The notes: generated by a model from the sequence alone, not told the origin. Shown: positions 1 to 5,955, counted from the first letter of the stretch. The stretch: 9,673 nt of DNA from Ilumatobacteraceae bacterium (GCA_016650435.1 JAENVT010000235.1:1-9673), one strand, 5' to 3'. Program-made: numbers and translations.

Positions 1-1
1 G

Positions 2-328
2 ATGTTGCTCGAGATCGACGATCGGCCAACGGCGGTCCTGTGCTTCAGCGACGTCATCGCGTACGGCGCGGTCCAAGCAGCAAACGCGCTTGGTCTCAGC
101 GTTCCTGAGGATCTCTCGGTCGTCGGATTCGACGACAATCCGCTCGCCAAGAGGATGCGACCAGCGCTGACCACTGTCCGCCAGGACGTGGCGGCAAAAG
201 GTCACGCCTCTGCAGCAGCACTGACAGCCGCGATCACGCGGGCGCGGACCGGTGCCACCGCCCGGGTCCGCCATGTCCTGCTTCCGACCGAATTGATCAT
301 TCGCGACAGCACAGCTACGCCTCGATAG
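2..328 (+). CDS. LacI-family transcriptional regulator, C-terminal fragment (5' end outside window)
   Basis: This is the last 108 residues of a LacI/GalR-type repressor; the reading frame is open at the window edge, so the true start lies upstream. The visible part is the C-terminal half of the periplasmic-binding-protein-like effector domain: the segment TAVLCFSDVIAYGAVQAAN, then GLSVPEDLSVVGFDD, then the ALTTVRQD segment and the LLPTELIIRDS tail. These are typical of the family, where this domain binds a sugar or related ligand and the missing N-terminal helix-turn-helix binds an operator. The ligand cannot be told from this fragment. The next gene downstream is on the same strand 148 bases away, so a shared transcript is unproven. 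The ATG at base 2 is an internal Met, not a start. Family assignment is confident; the target genes are not visible. Confidence 0.9.
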   Translation: MLLEIDDRPTAVLCFSDVIAYGAVQAANALGLSVPEDLSVVGFDDNPLAKRMRPALTTVRQDVAAKGHASAAALTAAITRARTGATARVRHVLLPTELIIRDSTATPR

Positions 329-330
329 CA

Positions 331-345
331 CGGGCGACCGGCCCG
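331..345 (+). terminator. possible weak terminator hairpin after the LacI-type gene
   Basis: Three bases after the LacI-type stop codon, CGGGC (331-335) and GCCCG (341-345) can pair around a 5-base loop. No T-run follows and the stem is only 5 bp, so this is a weak candidate. It is the only hairpin I see at this 3' end. Confidence 0.25.
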
Positions 346-392
346 AGACAGGGGCCGCATAGCACATGGACACCTGTCGTCGCAAACCAGTC

Positions 393-417
393 TTAGGTTT
401 GTGAACACTAATGTGTT
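393..417. promoter_or_regulatory. candidate operator region upstream of the four-helix membrane gene
   Basis: The 148-base gap before the membrane gene holds a small inverted repeat, AACAC (404-408) and GTGTT (413-417), around the spacer TAAT. Overlapping it, bases 393-411 read TTAGGTT-N8-ACTAA. By hand count this agrees at about 13 of 19 positions with the IdeR/DtxR iron-box consensus TTAGGTTAGSCTAACCTAA. Either could be a repressor site, and TACCTT (417-422) fits a TANNNT -10 box. None of this is decisive; it marks where regulation of the downstream gene would be expected. Confidence 0.3.
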
Positions 418-476
418 ACCTTTCCGCGCGTCTGCACGGCACGTGCAGCTTGTCCATGTGAACTTGGGGGTTGTAC

Positions 477-1010
477 ATGAGTACAAACGTCAGGGAGCTG
501 TCTACCGACATACGTTGGAGACGCTGGCTTCTGGTGCATCCTGTCCTCGGGCCGGCGCTTGCCGGCTTCATCGCCGTGCAGATGGCGACCATCATCGGCT
601 ACTACCTACGCGGCATCGGTCTGCCGCAGGTGCCGTGGCCGCTGTTCAACGGCGCGTTGTTCGCGCCAGCCGGTGAGTTCGGCAGCCCGGCATCGTTCTT
701 TGCCGGTCAGTCGATCCATATGGTCGACGGGGTGCTGTTCGGAATCCTGTTCGTTGTGCTGGTGCGCTCGCGGATCCCGTTGCCCAACACCAACATGGGC
801 AACATCGGCAAGGGTGTGATCTACAGCACCGTGATGGCCATCATCAGCGCCGGATTCCTGGTCCCGTATGTATACGCGCCGAAGTCAGGGTATGGAGTCT
901 TTAGCTTCGGAACTGCCGCTGGCTGGAAGCTGCCCGCCTCGATCTTGATCTTCCACGTGGTCTACGGCTACTTCCTCGGCCTGATGACCAGCACCGCTGG
1001 AGACGAGTGA
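477..1010 (+). CDS. uncharacterised four-helix integral membrane protein
   Basis: This is a 177-residue protein with a basic N-terminus and four probable transmembrane helices, at about residues 24-46, 76-97, 112-133 and 152-172. No signal peptide, catalytic motif or named family is certain; it may belong to one of the small DUF families of actinobacterial membrane proteins. Helices 2 and 4 share the pattern H-x-V-x-G-x-x-x-G (His81 and His160), which suggests an ancient duplication of a two-helix unit. The intra-membrane histidines could bind a cofactor, but that is speculation. I chose ATG 477 over TTG 471 because a GGGGG run at 466-470 sits six bases upstream of the ATG. A strong hairpin follows the stop codon. 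Its neighbours (a LacI-type repressor upstream, a convergent pair downstream) do not reveal its job. Confidence 0.8.
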   Translation: MSTNVRELSTDIRWRRWLLVHPVLGPALAGFIAVQMATIIGYYLRGIGLPQVPWPLFNGALFAPAGEFGSPASFFAGQSIHMVDGVLFGILFVVLVRSRIPLPNTNMGNIGKGVIYSTVMAIISAGFLVPYVYAPKSGYGVFSFGTAAGWKLPASILIFHVVYGYFLGLMTSTAGDE

Positions 1011-1024
1011 TCCGAGAGCGACGA

Positions 1025-1055
1025 GCCAACGGTTGCCGGCGTGGCAACCGTTGGC
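1025..1055. terminator. strong hairpin between convergent genes, probable bidirectional terminator
   Basis: GCCAACGGTTGCC (1025-1037) and GGCAACCGTTGGC (1043-1055) form a perfect 13-bp stem with a 5-base GGCGT loop. It lies 15 bases after the membrane gene's stop codon and 5 bases beyond the stop of the converging minus-strand gene at 1061. There is no strong T-tract on either side, which is common for actinobacterial terminators. Position and symmetry fit termination in both directions. Confidence 0.8.
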
Positions 1056-1060
1056 GTCGA

Positions 1061-1699
1061 TCATTTCGCCGAAACCATGCGGCGGCGCAATGTGGCCAAG
1101 CCCTCGCCGCCGAGCTCGTCGAGGCCTGCCACTCGCCCAGTCATGGCCATCACCATCGGCATCGCCGGGCCGGTGACCTCTGGTCCTGTGCCGTGTGACC
1201 AATCGACATCGGTAGCTACGAGGCGCAGCCCGTCTATCCGCTTCTTGGTCCCGACGGGGAAGCTGGCGTTCTTGTACATCTCCAGGCAGGCAATCAGCAC
1301 GTCGGGACTCGACTCGTTCCGCACACCGAGCGGGCGGCGAATGTCGTCGCTGTGAACAACGACTTCTCCCAACATGGTCATCGCCGGCGCCGGCGGTTTG
1401 TTGGTCGTTGTCACCCGAGCCCGAAGGCGGGCGATCAACTCGTCGGGGGCACGCGCTCCGGTGCGGCGCGCATCGCGGTCCATCATGGTGTTGAACCGGA
1501 ATCCGTTCGTAGCCATTCGCCCCAGGAAATGAGGGGTTGTCTGTTCGGCTCCCAGCACGATGTGTGCGGCCGTCTCACGCACCGACCATCCGCCGCACAG
1601 CGACGGCTGAGCCCACTGCGCGGCACTCAACGTTGCCAATGTGTCGGCCATCGCAGCGCGCTCTTTGTGGATCAACTTCCACGTCATGGCGTCATCCAT
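1061..1699 (-). CDS. maleylpyruvate isomerase-family mycothiol-dependent enzyme (MDMPI/DinB-like fold)
   Basis: This 212-residue protein has the MDMPI N-terminal four-helix metal-binding fold. The family uses mycothiol as a cofactor for isomerisation or thiol-transfer reactions, with a divalent metal held by His, Glu and His. Those three ligands are visible here: His46 in the ETAAHIVLG segment after the CGGWSV motif, and Glu112 and His116 in GEVVVHSDDIRRPLG. The C-terminal part (about 125-212) ends with an MDMPI-like MAMTGR...GLDELGG segment. The true substrate is unknown; few members are genuine maleylpyruvate isomerases. The start at 1699 lies 10 bases after the VOC gene's stop codon, and an AGGCGG-like ribosome site overlaps that stop, so the two genes form an operon. 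A second in-frame ATG four codons later is possible. Mycothiol dependence is inferred from family membership. Confidence 0.87.
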   Translation of the reverse strand: MDDAMTWKLIHKERAAMADTLATLSAAQWAQPSLCGGWSVRETAAHIVLGAEQTTPHFLGRMATNGFRFNTMMDRDARRTGARAPDELIARLRARVTTTNKPPAPAMTMLGEVVVHSDDIRRPLGVRNESSPDVLIACLEMYKNASFPVGTKKRIDGLRLVATDVDWSHGTGPEVTGPAMPMVMAMTGRVAGLDELGGEGLATLRRRMVSAK

Positions 1700-1709
1700 C
1701 GCGACCGCC

Positions 1710-2057
1710 TCAGCCTTGCTGAGCGAGGCCGACGACCTGCCCGGCCGGATCAGCGATCAGGGCAAACGCCACGCCCGGCACACGCTGCGGCGGTTGTACA
1801 ACAGAGCCGCCGAGCCGCGTGGCCTCAGCGATCGCCGCGTCGATGTCTTCGACGCCGACGAAGAACGTGACCAGTTGGTTACCACCTTGAACCGGGCCGA
1901 TTCCGGCCGGCAAGGCGTTCGGCACGCCAGAGTCGACGTAGGTGTAGCCGGGGATGGCGCCCTGTGCAAAGGTCCACCCGAACAGCGCACCGAAGAACGC
2001 ACGAGTGGCGTCGGGATCTGCGGATCGGATCTCGGCGTGGACGACTGGGCTTGGCAT
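1710..2057 (-). CDS. VOC (glyoxalase/bleomycin-resistance fold) family protein
   Basis: This 115-residue protein is a single-copy VOC-superfamily chain, likely a homodimer with metal or ligand sites built between paired beta-alpha-beta-beta-beta modules. The first module starts at VVHAEIRS (His7 is a candidate metal ligand), followed by DATRAFFGALFGWTF. The second contains VEDIDAAIAEATRLGG and ends FALIADPAGQVVGL, the usual terminal strand motif. VOC proteins include lyases, isomerases and drug-binding proteins, and the substrate here is not evident. The frame is open 15 codons further upstream, but ATG 2057 is the better start: GGAGGT at 2062-2067 is well spaced before it, and homology to the fold begins there. 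It is the first gene of a two-gene minus-strand operon with the mycothiol-dependent enzyme, which hints at electrophile or thiol-adduct chemistry. Confidence 0.88.
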   Translation of the reverse strand: MPSPVVHAEIRSADPDATRAFFGALFGWTFAQGAIPGYTYVDSGVPNALPAGIGPVQGGNQLVTFFVGVEDIDAAIAEATRLGGSVVQPPQRVPGVAFALIADPAGQVVGLAQQG

Positions 2058-2067
2058 GATGACCTCC

Positions 2068-2103
2068 GTTGTCTGCGGTGCCGGCGGGCACCTTCTCGAC
2101 AAC
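2068..2103 (-). promoter_or_regulatory. hairpin in the 5' leader of the VOC gene, abutting its Shine-Dalgarno
   Basis: GTTGTC (2068-2073) pairs with GACAAC (2098-2103). Inside it, GGTGCC (2077-2082) pairs with GGCACC (2087-2092) around a 4-base loop. On the minus-strand transcript the structure ends immediately before the GGAGGT ribosome-binding site at 2067-2062. It could stabilise the mRNA, modulate initiation or be a leftover terminator from the broken neighbour. No function is proven. Confidence 0.4.
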
Positions 2104-2165
2104 CCGACGAACGGACCTCACCGGTTTCGACACCATTCGGTGATTCCTTCGCCGTACCTGACGCT

Positions 2166-2621
2166 GGACGCGTAGTCGAGGCACTCAGCGACGCCAGAGA
2201 CACCACGTTCGCTGCGGTCTCGCGCGCTCCGCTGGAGAAGCTCGAGCGCTACAAGCACAAGCGCGGCTGGACGTTTCCGTGGTACTCGTCGTTCGGCAGC
2301 GACTTCAACTACGACTACCACGTCAGCCTCGATGCATCGGTGGCACCGGTCGAGTTCAACTTCCGCGGGCCGGATGAACTAAAAGCGCACGGCCTCGGCT
2401 GGACGCTCGAAGAACCCAGCGAGCAGCCCGGCTACAGCACCTTCCTCGCCGTCGACGGCCAGATCTTCCACACCTACTCGGTCTACGCCAGAGGCACAGA
2501 GTGGCTCGGCGGGTCGTACGCATTCCTCGACCTCACCGCTCTCGGCCGTCAGGAGGACTGGGAGGAACCAAAGGGCCGCAGCGACAACGTGCGCGGCGCG
2601 GTACCCGACTTCTCAGCCTGA
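2166..2621 (+). pseudogene. DUF899 family thioredoxin-like protein, 5'-truncated remnant
   Basis: The last about 150 codons of this open frame match the C-terminal half of DUF899 proteins: the ARDTTFAAVSRAPLEKLERY segment, RGWTFPWYSSFGSDFNYDY, VFHTYS-like FHTYSVYARGTEWLGGSY, and LDLTALGRQEDWEEPKGRSD. Family members are normally about 220-260 residues long. Their missing first half carries the N-terminal helix and the thioredoxin-like segment with the conserved cysteine motif, none of which is present here. Between about 2133 and 2232 there is no in-frame ATG, GTG or TTG. The frame stays open leftward into the VOC gene's antisense strand only by chance. I therefore call it a decayed remnant; the left boundary is approximate. 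Its stop codon overlaps the end of the converging kinase gene by nine bases. Expression as a fragment from an unrecognised start cannot be excluded. Confidence 0.75.
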
Positions 2622-3560
2622 GACGGCGTCGACCAAACCTTCGATCATCCGACGAGTGATCCCGTCGGTCAGGAACTCGCCGACCCGGCCGGCATTGTGT
2701 GCCTGCTCAGAGTGGCGCGACGCTGTGAGCCATCGGGTGCAGGAGATCTCGCCGATGTGGGCGAGCTGAGCGATGACCATCGAGAAATTGCTCGGGCGTT
2801 CGATTCGTCCCGGCCCACCAGCGTCGACGTAGGCGTCGTACAGCGCACGCGTTCGCTCTGGCTCGCCGCGGCCGAACTCGAACAGCACCAAGCCGAGTTC
2901 CTGGGTCGGATCCGCGAGACCGCTGTTCTCCCAATCGATCACGCACACCGCGCCCGAAGGCATGCGCAGCACATTGTCGGCGAACAGGTCGCGATGGCAC
3001 GTCTGAAGATTCGACGGCCATTCCAACAACTCCTCCAAAGCCACGAGCTCGTCACGCTGTTCGGCCAGTGCGTCGGCGAAGTCTGCACCCGCCGCAGCGA
3101 GTTGGCCGATGAGCTCGTCCCATCGTTCGGCACCCACCGGATCGGTGTACCACGGGTCGACGGGGTTGTTGCCAATGAAGTGCACGCGGTGGATTGCCGC
3201 CACAATTCGGCCAACGGTCGCTGGATCGAGCATTGCGTCGCGCTGCTCCAAATCGACCCACTGATAGACGCGAACCGTCGCGGACTCGAGTTCGGCCAAG
3301 ACCTCGCCTGCGGTCGTTCGCACCACCTTCGGCATCGACACTCCGCCTGCGAACACTTCGTCCTGAAAGGCAGCGTCGTCGTTGGCTTCGTCTGTCGACG
3401 GTCGTTCGAACGGCTCTTTGATTGCCCACGCGCCGAGCAAAGTCGTCAACCGCCACACCTGCCCGACTTCACCGCGGGCCACCGGCCCCGACAGAACGGC
3501 GTCGCCACCCAGTCCATAGGCGTCCGCGATGCGTTCGGCGTCCGGTCCGTCGAGCGTCAC
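2613..3560 (-). CDS. aminoglycoside phosphotransferase-fold (APH/choline kinase-like) protein
   Basis: This 315-residue protein has the APH small-molecule kinase fold. From the GTG start, a glycine-containing nucleotide loop (GEVGQVWRL, 30-38) is followed by Lys48 in AIKEP. The catalytic loop is CHRDLFADN (His189, Arg190, Asp191, Asn196), and IDWE (Asp209) is the metal-binding aspartate of the DFG-equivalent motif. All core kinase residues are present, so it is probably active. The substrate is unknown; family members phosphorylate aminoglycosides, homoserine, choline or other hydroxyl compounds, and antibiotic resistance should not be assumed. GTG 3560 is chosen because it lies five bases after the oxidoreductase stop codon and where the domain begins. 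The frame runs open far upstream, but that part is antisense or shadow to the oxidoreductase. It is the last gene of the MarR-led operon. Confidence 0.86.
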   Translation of the reverse strand: MTLDGPDAERIADAYGLGGDAVLSGPVARGEVGQVWRLTTLLGAWAIKEPFERPSTDEANDDAAFQDEVFAGGVSMPKVVRTTAGEVLAELESATVRVYQWVDLEQRDAMLDPATVGRIVAAIHRVHFIGNNPVDPWYTDPVGAERWDELIGQLAAAGADFADALAEQRDELVALEELLEWPSNLQTCHRDLFADNVLRMPSGAVCVIDWENSGLADPTQELGLVLFEFGRGEPERTRALYDAYVDAGGPGRIERPSNFSMVIAQLAHIGEISCTRWLTASRHSEQAHNAGRVGEFLTDGITRRMIEGLVDAVSG

Positions 3561-3565
3561 CCGAA

Positions 3566-4594
3566 TCAGCCCCGGGGAACCAGATCCGGGCCGATCCAAT
3601 GTTCGGAAAGCAATTCGATGCTGCGGACGCGCGCCGAGAGATCGTAGGCAACCGAGGTGACCATCAGCTCGTTCGCCCCTGTGCGAGCGACGAGCTCTTC
3701 GAGGTCTCTGATGACGGTCGAGATCTCGCCGACGATGCGGCTGCTGGGCAAGCTGTTGGCCTGTTCGAGGTCGGGATGCACCGCGGCGTCTTGAGGCGAC
3801 GGCAGCCTGATGAAGCGTCCGGTGCGACGGCCGAGTGCCGTGAGCCGGCCCGGAGCCGAGTGCCAATCGGCGTCCTCTTTCGAATCGGCGGCGAGCACGT
3901 TGGCGGTAACGATCATGTACGGCTCGTCGAGCACTACCGACGGTTGGAACGTGTGGCGATACAACTCGGTGGCTTGCATCGTGCCGCCGGTGTCGAAGTG
4001 ATGGGCGAACGCAAACGGCAATCCCAGATGGCCAGCAAGCTGGGCGCTGTAACCACTGGAGCCGAGCAGGAAGATATCCGGAGAAGTCGTTGCCGCGGGA
4101 GTTGCCCTGAAGTGATCCCACAGTCCCGTCGTGGCGCGCGGATCGCCGAGCAGCCCCATGAGGTCGAGGAAATCGCGAGGGAAGTCGTCTTCGGTTTCCG
4201 GCTGATACGAGCGGCGCAGCACTGCCGCGGTGCGCTGGTCGGTGCCAGGGGCTCGCCCGATACCGACATCTATCCGCCCCGGATACAAGCCCTCGAGCAT
4301 GGCGAACTGTTCGGCGATCACCAGCGGCGCGTGATTTGGGAGCATCACCCCACCCGACCCGACGCGGATGTTGGATGTGAGCGCGGCGAGGTGGGCGATC
4401 AGGACGGCGGGCGAGGTGCATGCAACGCTCGGCATGTTGTGGTGTTCGGCGACCCAGAACCGGGTGTAACCAAGCTCATCGGCTCGCTTGGCCAGAGCCG
4501 TGGTTGTCTGCAAGGCCTCGGCGCTGGTCTGCCCGTCGTTGAGCACCGACAGGTCGAGGACGGACCGCCGAACAGCCCGGAGAGATGTGGGCAC
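3566..4594 (-). CDS. LLM-class flavin-dependent oxidoreductase (luciferase family, group 1)
   Basis: This 342-residue TIM-barrel protein resembles bacterial luciferase alpha chains and the YhbW-type group 1 oxidoreductases, which use reduced FMN or F420. Diagnostic segments are SVLDLSVLNDGQT (11-23), GYTRFWVAEHHNMP (42-55, with His51 and His52), VGSGGVMLPNHAPL (78-91), YPGRIDVGIGRAPGTD (104-119), LLGSSGYSAQLAG (176-188) and AFAHHF (195-200). Length is normal for the group. Whether it uses FMNH2 or F420 and what it oxidises cannot be read from the sequence. The start is GTG 4594, five bases after the MarR gene's stop codon, with no clear Shine-Dalgarno, so translation is probably coupled. The MarR gene in front suggests induction by a small aromatic or other ligand. 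Confidence 0.92.
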   Translation of the reverse strand: MPTSLRAVRRSVLDLSVLNDGQTSAEALQTTTALAKRADELGYTRFWVAEHHNMPSVACTSPAVLIAHLAALTSNIRVGSGGVMLPNHAPLVIAEQFAMLEGLYPGRIDVGIGRAPGTDQRTAAVLRRSYQPETEDDFPRDFLDLMGLLGDPRATTGLWDHFRATPAATTSPDIFLLGSSGYSAQLAGHLGLPFAFAHHFDTGGTMQATELYRHTFQPSVVLDEPYMIVTANVLAADSKEDADWHSAPGRLTALGRRTGRFIRLPSPQDAAVHPDLEQANSLPSSRIVGEISTVIRDLEELVARTGANELMVTSVAYDLSARVRSIELLSEHWIGPDLVPRG

Positions 4595-4599
4595 GATGC

Positions 4600-5112
4600 T
4601 CAGGGCTCGACCTGGTGGCTGCAGCCGGACTCCATCGCCGCGACCAACGTCGCCAGCGTGCCACGAAGGCCGTTTCGTGTGGCGGGCGACAGTTCGTCGA
4701 ACAGGCGGCTGATCTCGGCCAGTCGCGGCACCAACGACCTGTCGGCGGCTGCTAGGCCATCCTCGGTCAGTTCCAACAGGGTCGCCCGTCGATCGGTGGG
4801 GTGCGCAACCCTTCGCAGTAGGCCTTCATTCTCGAGCGAATCGGCGACCGCGGTCATGTTTCGGGCGCTGAGGCCGAGAGCGTCGGCCAGTGACTTCATC
4901 TTGGCCGACCCCTGACAATGCAGCGCTTCGAGCACCCGCAGCCGGGGGTAGGTGAACCCGCCTTCGGGGCAATCATCGAGCCACTTCAGGAACAACCGTG
5001 AGAACCGAGCAGAGAGTTCGAGCAGCTCGCGGTGGGATATTTCGGGCGTGGCGCCCCCATCAGCGCCAGGGCTGCCACCGGTCGGGGTACCGGTGGTGAC
5101 GTCGATGCTCAT
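4600..5112 (-). CDS. MarR-family transcriptional regulator
   Basis: This 170-residue winged-helix regulator has a variable Gly/Pro/Thr-rich N-terminal arm (1-24), dimerisation helices, then the DNA-binding domain. MKSLADALGLSARNMTAVAD (72-91) supplies the helix-turn-helix and HPTDRRATLLELTEDG (104-119) the beta wing with the conserved DxR pattern. MarR proteins dimerise and usually repress their own operon and a divergent neighbour until a phenolic or oxidant ligand binds. Here the regulator leads the operon with the flavin oxidoreductase and the kinase, and it faces the YceI gene across a 103-base gap, so both are candidate targets. The ATG at 5112 is the only good N-terminal start. No strong ribosome site precedes it, and a TATCCT hexamer seven bases before the ATG on the minus strand could give a leaderless message. 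No clear operator palindrome was found. Confidence 0.92.
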   Translation of the reverse strand: MSIDVTTGTPTGGSPGADGGATPEISHRELLELSARFSRLFLKWLDDCPEGGFTYPRLRVLEALHCQGSAKMKSLADALGLSARNMTAVADSLENEGLLRRVAHPTDRRATLLELTEDGLAAADRSLVPRLAEISRLFDELSPATRNGLRGTLATLVAAMESGCSHQVEP

Positions 5113-5146
5113 GTCGCCAGGATACCGGATCAGCGAACCTAAGAGA

Positions 5147-5204
5147 TTGTGTTGTGTGTGATACTTACTATTGGTACTATTACTGTATTCCGTTTACTAG
5201 GAGG
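5147..5204 (+). promoter_or_regulatory. AT-rich promoter region and ribosome site of the YceI gene
   Basis: TTGTGT (5152-5157) and TACTAT (5175-5180) are spaced by exactly 17 bases and form a plausible housekeeping promoter. Bases 5141-5200 are only about one-third G+C in a clearly GC-rich window. TACTATT occurs twice, at 5166-5172 and 5175-5181, one 9-base step apart, so the -10 hexamer lies within the second copy. A strong AGGAGG (5199-5204) lies 11 bases before the ATG, a little further than usual. The repeats may be regulator sites for the divergent MarR protein. Confidence 0.5.
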
Positions 5205-5215
5205 CATACAGCATC

Positions 5216-5779
5216 ATGACCACAACCACAACCAAGCTCCCCCTCGCCACCGGCACCTGGGGTTTCGACCCCAACCATTCTGGCGTCTCGTTCAAGGTTC
5301 GTCACCTCGGACTGACCAACGTGCGCGGCCGCTTCAACGGTGTCGACGCCTGGCTCAAAGTCGGCGAGGATCTGACCAGTACACAATTCGGTGCGACCAT
5401 CGACATCGCCACCATCGACACCAACCAGGCCGATCGCGACGCACACCTGCTGTCCACCGACTTCTTTTCCGCCGAGCAGCATCCGACAATGACGTTCGCG
5501 TCGACTGCGATCCGCGACCGCGGCAGCGACGAGTACGAAGCCGACGGCGACCTGACCATCAACGGCATCACCAAGCCCGTCACCCTCGCCGTTGAGTTCA
5601 CCGGTGCGACGACCCATCCCGGCGACGGCAAGCTGCACAGCGGTTTCATCGCTACGGCACAGGTTCTTCGCGACGACTTCGGTATCGACTTCAACATGCC
5701 ATTGGGCATCGACAAGTTCGCCCTTGGCAAGAAGATCGACGTTGAGATCGACGTCCAATTCACAGCCCCTGAGGTCTGA
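5216..5779 (+). CDS. YceI family lipocalin-like protein
   Basis: This 187-residue protein is a YceI-domain beta-barrel, a lipocalin-like fold that in characterised members binds long isoprenoid or amide lipids. The domain spans almost the whole chain: GTWGFDPNHSGVSFKVRHLG (13-32), VRGRFNGVDAWLKVG, the IDIATIDTNQADRDAHLLS motif, a FFSAEQHPTMTFAST strand, the GDLTINGITKPVTLAVEF hairpin, and a C-terminal FGIDFNMPLGIDKFALGKKIDVEIDVQF segment. No signal peptide is present, so it should be cytoplasmic, unlike periplasmic E. coli YceI; this is usual for actinobacterial members. The ATG is set by an AGGAGG site and an AT-rich promoter. It diverges from the MarR gene and is probably under its influence. 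The isoprenoid role is known for some relatives only. Confidence 0.93.
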   Translation: MTTTTTKLPLATGTWGFDPNHSGVSFKVRHLGLTNVRGRFNGVDAWLKVGEDLTSTQFGATIDIATIDTNQADRDAHLLSTDFFSAEQHPTMTFASTAIRDRGSDEYEADGDLTINGITKPVTLAVEFTGATTHPGDGKLHSGFIATAQVLRDDFGIDFNMPLGIDKFALGKKIDVEIDVQFTAPEV

Positions 5780-5788
5780 GTCCCGCCC

Positions 5789-5920
5789 CTACGACTTCTC
5801 CGGTTCCGGCTTCTTGGCCTGATCACCAGGCAGGTTTGTTGGCTTGTCGATGAACTCGCCGGGGCTGGCGTCGTCGTCGGAGGATTGCGGAGGCGGATCC
5901 TCGCCGCGCTGCTTGGTCAT
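5789..5920 (-). CDS. small acidic protein of 43 residues, putative stress-induced gene
   Basis: Read on the minus strand, ATG at 5920-5918 opens a frame of 43 codons to a TAG at 5791-5789. The product is hydrophilic, rich in Pro, Asp, Glu and Lys and probably disordered, with QSSDDDASPGEFIDKP in the middle and a KKPEPEKS tail. I do not recognise a family. Support for coding is indirect. By hand count about 34 of 43 codons end in G or C. The start lies 10 bases after a textbook GGGTA -10 box with a GTTT -35 box 16 bases further up. The frame fills the gap between YceI and the usp gene, ending 10 bases from the YceI stop. There is no Shine-Dalgarno, consistent with a near-leaderless transcript. 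Its likely role lies in the general stress response; its molecular function is unknown. Confidence 0.6.
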   Translation of the reverse strand: MTKQRGEDPPPQSSDDDASPGEFIDKPTNLPGDQAKKPEPEKS

Positions 5921-5929
5921 GCGTTGTGG

Positions 5930-5955
5930 TTACCCAGCGACTGACTCGAGCAAAC
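5930..5955 (-). promoter_or_regulatory. SigF/SigB-type stress promoter for the 43-residue ORF
   Basis: On the minus strand GTTT (complement of 5952-5955) is followed after 16 bases by GGGTAA (complement of 5930-5935). This matches the GTTT-N15-17-GGGTA consensus of actinobacterial general-stress sigma factors. Transcription would start near 5923, about three bases before the ATG. Confidence 0.72.

Noticed and set aside
2..4. ATG at the very start of the window as a gene start
   Set aside because: The encoded protein begins in the middle of a LacI effector domain, so this Met is internal and the gene continues upstream.
1641..2160. Leftward extension of the DUF899 frame to ATG 1641
   Set aside because: It is antisense to the VOC gene and mycothiol-dependent enzyme, has no DUF899 similarity and is open only because of GC-rich codon bias.
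2697..3647. Plus-strand open frame of 316 codons
   Set aside because: It is antisense to the kinase, whose HRD-N and DW motifs are intact; no domain is recognisable in the plus frame.
3561..4421. N-terminal half of a 602-codon open minus-strand frame continuous with the kinase
   Set aside because: It runs in another frame of the same strand over the well-supported oxidoreductase, is Arg-rich and matches no fold; the kinase domain begins at GTG 3560.
3422..4915. Long plus-strand open frame of 497 codons
   Set aside because: It is antisense to the oxidoreductase and MarR genes, both with clear conserved motifs; composition is Arg/Gly-rich without domains.
5085..5090. GGGTAC resembling another stress-sigma -10 box on the plus strand
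   Set aside because: No GTTT lies 15-17 bases upstream, and it falls inside the MarR coding sequence where Gly/Thr/Pro codons explain it.
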